Assembly: GCF_949292005.1 (NCBI RefSeq)
Contig: NZ_CASEXV010000083.1
Coordinates: forward strand, 1-16,624
Origin: an uncultured Bifidobacterium sp.
Lineage (GTDB): Bacteria; Actinomycetota; Actinomycetes; Actinomycetales; Bifidobacteriaceae
Reading direction: 5' to 3'
DNA length: 16,624 bases
In this document: positions 12,139 to 16,624 of the stretch, piece by piece
How the letters are laid out: the number at the start of each line of letters is the position of its first letter
Numbering within the stretch: the first letter of the stretch is position 1
Translations under genes and position numbers: made by a program
The notes under the pieces: model-generated
Databases searched by the model: none
Told to the model about the DNA's origin: nothing
What the model saw: the letters and a program-made list of their open reading frames with translations, nothing else

Positions 12139-13836
12139 ATGGCCATCAATTCGCCTGTCGACGCCACTACCACCCCTGAGTGGGCGGCGCTGCAGAAGCA
12201 TTTCGACGAGCTCCAGAAGGAGGGCGTCAGCCTCAAGAAGTGGTTCGCCGAGGATTCCGAGCGCGTGGACAAGCTGACCTTCGAGGCCGGTGACCTGCAC
12301 TTCGATCTGTCCAAGAACCTGATCAAGCCGGAGACCCTGCCGCTGTTCGCCGATCTCGCCAAGGCCGTCAAGCTTGGCGAGCGCACCAAGGCCATGTACT
12401 CGGGCGTCCATATCAACAACACGGAGGACCGCGCGGTCCTGCACACGGCGCTTCGCCGTCCCGTCGAGGACGAGGGCAAGTACATCGTCGACGGTCAGGA
12501 CACCGTCAAGGATGTGCGTGAGACACTCGATCGCATCTACGCGTTCGCGGACAAGGTGCGTTCCGGTGAGTGGAAGGGCGTGACCGGGAAGAAGATCACC
12601 ACGGTCGTCAACATCGGCATTGGTGGCTCCGACCTTGGTCCCGTCATGGTGTACGAGGCGTTGAAGCCGTATGCGGATGCCGGCATCTCCGCGCGCTACA
12701 TCTCGAACATCGATCCCAACGACCTGGCTGAGAAGACCAAGGGACTGGATCCCGAGACCACGCTGTTCATCATCGTTTCCAAGACGTTCACCACGCTTGA
12801 GACGCTCACCAACGCGCGCGAGGCCCGCACCTGGCTGCTCGGAGAGCTCAAGGCCGCCGGCGCCATCGATGGCTCGGACGGTCAGTCCGCGGACGCCATC
12901 CGCAAGCATTTCGTCGCCGTCTCCACGAATCTTGAGAAGGTCGCCGAATTCGGCATCGATCCGGCGAACGCCTTTGGGTTCTGGAACTGGGTCGGGGGAC
13001 GCTACTCCGTCGACTCCGCCGTCGGCACCTCTCTGGCCGTCGTGTTCGGTCCTGCGCGCTTCGAGGAGTTCCTCCACGGCTTCCACGAGATCGACGAGTA
13101 CTTCGCGAACACACCGTTCGAGAAGAACGTCGTGGTTCTCATGGGCATGATGAACGTCTGGTACCGCAACTTCTTCAAGGCCGCGTCGCACGCTGTCCTT
13201 CCTTATGACCAGTACCTGCATCGCTTCCCCGCCTACCTGCAGCAGCTGACCATGGAGTCCAACGGCAAGTCCGTGCGCTGGGATGGTACCCCCGTCACCT
13301 CCGAGACCGGCGAGATCTTCTGGGGTGAGCCCGGCACGAACGGCCAGCACGCCTTCTATCAGCTGATCCATCAGGGCACTCAGCTGATTCCAGCCGACTT
13401 CATCGCCTTCGTCAACACGCCGAATCCCACCAAGGACGGCGATCAGGACGTGCACGAGCTGTTCCTCGGCAACTTCCTCGCGCAGACCAAGGCTCTGGCC
13501 TTCGGCAAGACCGCCGATGAGGTGCGCGCAGAGGGGACCGCGGAGGAGATCGTTCCGGCCCGCGTGTTCACAGGAAACCGTCCCACCACGTCCATCTTCG
13601 GAGAGGCGCTCACCCCCTTCGCGGTCGGCGAGCTGATCGCTCTGTACGAGCACATCACCTTCGTTGAGGGAACCGTCTGGGGTCTGGATTCCTACGATCA
13701 GTGGGGTGTTGAGCTGGGCAAGCAGCTTGCGAAGCAGATCACGCCGGCCATTTCGCAGGATGACGATGCCTTGGACGAGCAGGATGCCTCCACGCAGAGC
13801 CTTATCCGCTACTACCGCGCCAAGCGCGAGTTCTGA
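12139..13836 (+). CDS. pgi: Glucose-6-phosphate isomerase
   Basis: Interconverts glucose-6-phosphate and fructose-6-phosphate as a cytosolic dimer. In bifidobacteria, which use the fructose-6-phosphate phosphoketolase shunt, this step feeds glucose carbon into the central pathway. The 565-residue chain shows VNIGIGGSDLGP (157-168), SKTFTTLET (214-222), NAFGFWNWVGGRYSVDSAVG (277-296), the catalytic Glu373 in MESNGK, His411 in GTNGQHAFYQLIHQG, and the C-terminal signature YDQWGVELGKQLA with Lys528. The start at 12139 has AAAGGA ten bases upstream and matches the family. Codon use is markedly more restricted than in neighbours (mostly AAG, GAC, GAG, CTG, ATC), as expected for a highly expressed gene. 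Two strong hairpins follow the stop. Confidence 0.98.
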   Translation: MAINSPVDATTTPEWAALQKHFDELQKEGVSLKKWFAEDSERVDKLTFEAGDLHFDLSKNLIKPETLPLFADLAKAVKLGERTKAMYSGVHINNTEDRAVLHTALRRPVEDEGKYIVDGQDTVKDVRETLDRIYAFADKVRSGEWKGVTGKKITTVVNIGIGGSDLGPVMVYEALKPYADAGISARYISNIDPNDLAEKTKGLDPETTLFIIVSKTFTTLETLTNAREARTWLLGELKAAGAIDGSDGQSADAIRKHFVAVSTNLEKVAEFGIDPANAFGFWNWVGGRYSVDSAVGTSLAVVFGPARFEEFLHGFHEIDEYFANTPFEKNVVVLMGMMNVWYRNFFKAASHAVLPYDQYLHRFPAYLQQLTMESNGKSVRWDGTPVTSETGEIFWGEPGTNGQHAFYQLIHQGTQLIPADFIAFVNTPNPTKDGDQDVHELFLGNFLAQTKALAFGKTADEVRAEGTAEEIVPARVFTGNRPTTSIFGEALTPFAVGELIALYEHITFVEGTVWGLDSYDQWGVELGKQLAKQITPAISQDDDALDEQDASTQSLIRYYRAKREF

Positions 13837-13843
13837 CGCGTTC

Positions 13844-13881
13844 TGGCCGCGCGCGACCGGTTTTCCCGGAAGGCGCGGCCA
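13844..13881 (+). terminator. GC-rich two-tier hairpin after pgi
   Basis: An outer 9-bp stem (TGGCCGCGC with GCGCGGCCA) and an inner CCGG/CCGG stem with a TTTTC loop begin 8 bases after the pgi stop. The fold is very stable; the following sequence is CGCTGTTGCTTCTG rather than a pure T run. Confidence 0.65.
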
Positions 13882-13942
13882 CGCTGTTGCTTCTGTTGTG
13901 AAAGATGCCTGTGATCAAACGGGTCTGTGAACAACGGTTGTG

Positions 13943-13993
13943 AACGATGACGGGGTGTGCGATTCTTCATGGACCGCACACCCCGTCATCGTT
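13943..13993. terminator. Bidirectional terminator between pgi and the ABC importer
   Basis: A perfect 19-bp inverted repeat (13943-13961 with 13975-13993) surrounds a 13-base loop. It lies between convergent transcripts, with TTATTGGTTATT on the plus side and, further on, TTTTTATT, so it can serve pgi and the minus-strand ATPase gene (stop at 14038). Confidence 0.75.
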
Positions 13994-14037
13994 ATTGGTT
14001 ATTGAGCAGTTTTTATTGCGCCGTTATCGCGCCGCCA

Positions 14038-15726
14038 TCACCCACGCTGCGCCGTGCCGCCATAATCCCCGGAGTCGTTTCCCCCTTCGGCGTCTTCGGC
14101 GTTTTCGTCATCGAAGGACCACTCGCCATCGGCCACCTGTCCGTCGAGATTGGCGTCATCGAGTGTCAGGATGTCGTCATCCGCGTCGTAGTCGAAAAGC
14201 TCGCCGTATCGTCCCCATCCCACGGCGGTGGCGAACTGGCGTCTGGCGTCGGCGTCACCGTATCGGGCTCTGAGGAGATCGACGATCAGCTCCCCATGGA
14301 GCCTTCCCGAACGTGATTTTCGTAGTGCGGTGTCGATGCTGCGCACCAGGGGGACCTTGTCGATGGCCATCCTGGCGAACATCTGTTTGCTTGTGAGGAT
14401 GTCGGCCTCGCACCAGCGCATTCCCAGATTCGTGGCACGCAGACGTCCTCCATGGACCTCCATCACACCCAGGAGCGCACCCGCATCGACCAGTGGGAAC
14501 AGGTCATCCACTTCGAAGGACAGGTCGGACGCGAGATCGGCGAGGGAGACGCCCTGTGGGTGGTCCATCAGAACGTCCAAAAGGCCTGAGATACCGGCGG
14601 GAGTGGCATCCGGAAGAGGCGCTGCGGTGGATGCGGTCGTGGCGCGCCTCTGCGTTGTTGACGCGGTGGCGTCGGACGCTGGCGCGGTGGTGCCGGATTC
14701 TGACGCGCTTGTGGCCGTCTGACTCACGGTCGTTGGGGAACGACCGAGGTCCCGTCGTTGTGGGGGCTGTTGCGTGGCGGGCTTCTTCGCGCCCTGCTGC
14801 TCATCGGGCTGGGGTTTATCGGGCTGCTCGGAAGTGGTCGCGGGGCTTTTCTCGTCGCCGTTCTTGGCATGTTCCGGGGGTTCGGCGGGCCCGCCGGTGA
14901 GAATCGAATACAGTCGGTTGACGGTTTCGTCGAACCGGGGATCATGCCTGTCTCGCGGACGGGGAAGATCCACGGTGATGGACGCCGCCGCGCGGCCTGG
15001 ATTCGAACTGAGCACAACGATTCGATCGGCCATCTGCACGGCCTCCTCGATGTTGTGGGTCACGATGAGCATGGACTTGATGTCGCAGTCCGCGCTGGAG
15101 AACAGCCTGAGAACCTCCTGGCGCAGATTCTCGGCCGTGAGGACGTCGAGCGCGGAGAACGGCTCGTCCATGAACAGTGCGTCCGGGTGAAGAACCAATG
15201 CGCGGGCGATGCCCACCCGTTGCCTCATTCCTCCGGACAGCTCCTTGGGATAGGCCCCCTCGAATCCATCCAGGCCGATGGAGTCTATGGCAGCCAAAGC
15301 GAGCTTCGCGCGGTCGCGACGCGAGACCCCCCGGGCCTGAAGGCCCAGCTCCACGTTGGCCTGCACCGTGAGCCACGGCATAAGCGCGAATGTCTGGAAG
15401 ACGAAAGAGACGCCTGGATTCGGCCCATTCAGACGGGTCGATCGGTAGGAGACCGATCCGCTCGTGGGTTCCACCAGCCCGGCCAGAACCCGCAGAAGGG
15501 TTGATTTTCCGGCGCCCGAGCGACCGAGAATCGCGACGACCTCCCCCTCGTAAAGGGTGAAGGAGACATCATCGAGCACGGTGAGAACCGTTCCCTTGTC
15601 GGAGGTGAAGTTCTGTGTGACGTGGTCGGCCTCGAGAAGAACCTTATCTGGGGACACCGCCCTGATGCTTCGTATGGAGTCGCGCCTGCTGGTTGCGTCG
15701 GCTCCGTGGTCATGCATGGTCGTCAT
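14038..15726 (-). CDS. ABC transporter ATPase with C-terminal AAA-associated domain (nitrate/sulfonate/taurine type)
   Basis: ATP-binding subunit of an importer, 562 residues, about twice the length of a plain SsuB/TauB ATPase. The nucleotide-binding domain (about 29-275) is intact: Walker A GRSGAGKS (68-75), Q-loop Gln111, signature LSGGMRQR (163-170), Walker B ALFMDEP (183-189) and switch His224. A Pro/Gln/Ser/Thr/Ala-rich linker of roughly 100 residues (278-377) follows. The C-terminal part (378-515) resembles the AAA-associated C domain found on some nitrate/sulfonate/bicarbonate ATPases (GLLDVL, LASDLSFEVDDLFPLVDAG, CEADILTSKQMFA, VGWGRYGELFDYD). An acidic tail closes the protein. GGGAGG before the ATG at 15726 fixes the start. 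It lies 78 bases after the permease gene on the same strand. The substrate cannot be told from sequence. Confidence 0.9.
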   Translation of the reverse strand: MTTMHDHGADATSRRDSIRSIRAVSPDKVLLEADHVTQNFTSDKGTVLTVLDDVSFTLYEGEVVAILGRSGAGKSTLLRVLAGLVEPTSGSVSYRSTRLNGPNPGVSFVFQTFALMPWLTVQANVELGLQARGVSRRDRAKLALAAIDSIGLDGFEGAYPKELSGGMRQRVGIARALVLHPDALFMDEPFSALDVLTAENLRQEVLRLFSSADCDIKSMLIVTHNIEEAVQMADRIVVLSSNPGRAAASITVDLPRPRDRHDPRFDETVNRLYSILTGGPAEPPEHAKNGDEKSPATTSEQPDKPQPDEQQGAKKPATQQPPQRRDLGRSPTTVSQTATSASESGTTAPASDATASTTQRRATTASTAAPLPDATPAGISGLLDVLMDHPQGVSLADLASDLSFEVDDLFPLVDAGALLGVMEVHGGRLRATNLGMRWCEADILTSKQMFARMAIDKVPLVRSIDTALRKSRSGRLHGELIVDLLRARYGDADARRQFATAVGWGRYGELFDYDADDDILTLDDANLDGQVADGEWSFDDENAEDAEGGNDSGDYGGTAQRG

Positions 15727-15804
15727 GGCGACCTCCCATCTTGTTGTCCGATTACGTGCGCCGCGTGTCTGGACGCCGATTTCCCGTCCGCCGAATCCTT
15801 GACG

Positions 15805-16624
15805 TCACAGCGAGAACCTTCTGGCGGCGAGCCGTTGGAGGGGAGCCCAGAACACCCTGTTCACTATGACGACGATGGCGCTCATAACCGCGACTCCAAT
15901 CACCACCCGTGCGGTGTCTCCACGTTCCGTGGCTTGGGTGATGTACGAGCCCAGGCCACGCGCCACCAGTGTGTGGCCTCCATACGAGACGACCTCCGAC
16001 ACGATCGACGCGTTCCATGCGCCTCCAGCGGCGGTGATCCCGCCCTCGCACCAGGCTCCAAAAACAGCGGGAAGGATAAGCGTCCGCCAGCGGAGGAATC
16101 CCGTGACGCCAAGGTTTCTGGTCATCTCCTGAAGGTCCGTGGGAATCGAGTTAGCTCCGGCGATGACATTGAAGAGGATGTACCACTGGGCGCCCAAGGC
16201 CATGAGGATGATGCTTCCCCAGTTGATGTCGATTCCCCATGCCGCGAAAACGAGCGTCGCAAGGGGGAACACGAAGTTCGCGGGAAAGCTTGACAGAACC
16301 TGTATCAGAGGCTGCGTCCTGCGTGAAAGGCGAGGATTCATGCCGATCGCAGCGCCGATGGGAACCCATATCACGGAGCAGATCAAGGTCAGAACGGCCA
16401 CGCGTAGGAAAGTGATTCCTCCATCGGCAAGCGCAGTTCCGACCTCCGCCAATCCCGGTCCGTTGCCGATGATCGACACCAATCCCACCGAGACCGCGAT
16501 CACCATTCCTGAGCATGCGACGGCGAAGACGACGTCCCCCGCCCTGCGGGCGGCTCCTCGGGCCGGCCAGCGCGATCCGGTACGGCCCAATGGGCGCGTC
16601 ACCACGTCCAGCGCCCCGCCGACC
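15805..16624 (-). CDS. ABC transporter permease, BPD_transp_1 type (partial, 5' end outside window)
   Basis: Membrane subunit of the importer whose ATPase is encoded next. The frame is open to the right edge (reading VGGALDVVTRPLGRTG...), so the GTG at 16605 is probably not the true start. Visible hydrophobic segments include VVFAVACSGMVIAVSVGLVS, FLRVAVLTLICSVIWVPIGA, FVFPLATLVFAAWG, ILMALGAQWYILFNVIAG and VVIGVAVMSAIVVIVNRVF. The coupling-helix region is DLQEMTRNLGVTGFLRWRTLILPAVFGAW, the EAA-like loop that contacts the ATPase. The C-terminus NRVFWAPLQRLAARRFSL resembles the end of the second half of the large two-domain permeases that accompany AAA-associated-domain ATPases, so the missing part may hold another permease domain. 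No substrate-binding protein is in view. Confidence 0.87.
   Translation of the reverse strand, partial: VGGALDVVTRPLGRTGSRWPARGAARRAGDVVFAVACSGMVIAVSVGLVSIIGNGPGLAEVGTALADGGITFLRVAVLTLICSVIWVPIGAAIGMNPRLSRRTQPLIQVLSSFPANFVFPLATLVFAAWGIDINWGSIILMALGAQWYILFNVIAGANSIPTDLQEMTRNLGVTGFLRWRTLILPAVFGAWCEGGITAAGGAWNASIVSEVVSYGGHTLVARGLGSYITQATERGDTARVVIGVAVMSAIVVIVNRVFWAPLQRLAARRFSL

Noticed and set aside
12070..13653. A 527-codon open frame on the minus strand antisense to pgi
   Set aside because: It is a shadow of pgi: strongly biased GC-rich codons on the plus strand remove stops from the antisense frame. The translation is Leu/Val/Gly/Arg/Asp-rich without recognisable domains, and pgi is certain.
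14758..15504. A 248-codon plus-strand frame
   Set aside because: Antisense to the ABC ATPase, which carries all Walker and signature motifs.

Overview
The window looks like a core-chromosome segment of a high-GC Gram-positive bacterium, most likely Bifidobacteriaceae (Bifidobacterium or a close relative). Grounds: strong G/C preference at third codon positions; an actinobacterial gene order coaD / SepIVA-like coiled-coil protein / DUF177 (YceD) / rpmF / rnc / ilvB; a DUF3039 zinc-ribbon protein typical of Actinobacteria; an rph-rdgB pair; and a four-cysteine L32. The family placement is inferred from protein character, since no database could be searched. I see no phage, IS element, CRISPR array or obvious defence cassette.

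Layout. (1) 1-5106, all on the minus strand and read right to left: coaD, a SepIVA/DivIVA-like protein (ATGA overlap with coaD), a DUF177/YceD protein, rpmF, rnc, and the first 481 codons of ilvB, which runs off the left edge. This block joins coenzyme A synthesis, septation, ribosome/RNA maturation and branched-chain amino acid synthesis. (2) 5226-9383: a small DUF3039 protein (+) convergent with nicotinate phosphoribosyltransferase pncB (-); then, divergent from pncB, a six-helix Pr6Pr-like membrane protein and the rph-rdgB pair (+). (3) 9434-10558: tRNA-Leu(TAG) on plus, a TetR-type regulator on minus, and tRNA-Thr(CGT) on minus with an encoded CCA and a good upstream promoter. (4) 10742-13836: a GDP-mannose-type sugar-phosphate guanylyltransferase (manC-like) and a highly expressed-looking pgi. 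In bifidobacteria Pgi feeds fructose-6-phosphate to the phosphoketolase shunt; the same metabolite is the precursor of mannose-1-phosphate, the ManC substrate. Two strong hairpins follow pgi. (5) 14038-16624, minus: an ABC importer of the nitrate/sulfonate/taurine class, with a permease (5' end outside the window) followed by an ATPase carrying an unusual C-terminal AAA-associated domain behind a long low-complexity linker.

Nothing here is a clear new system. The oddest structural signal is an unusual number of short perfect or near-perfect direct duplications (10-18 bp, mostly two copies), concentrated at gene boundaries: the rnc start codon, the rnc leader, the sepIVA stop / DUF177 start, the DUF177 C-terminal tail, the Pr6Pr stop and the manC leader. 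Other points worth checking are the ABC ATPase architecture, a palindrome over the -35 box of the tetR promoter, and probable leaderless starts.
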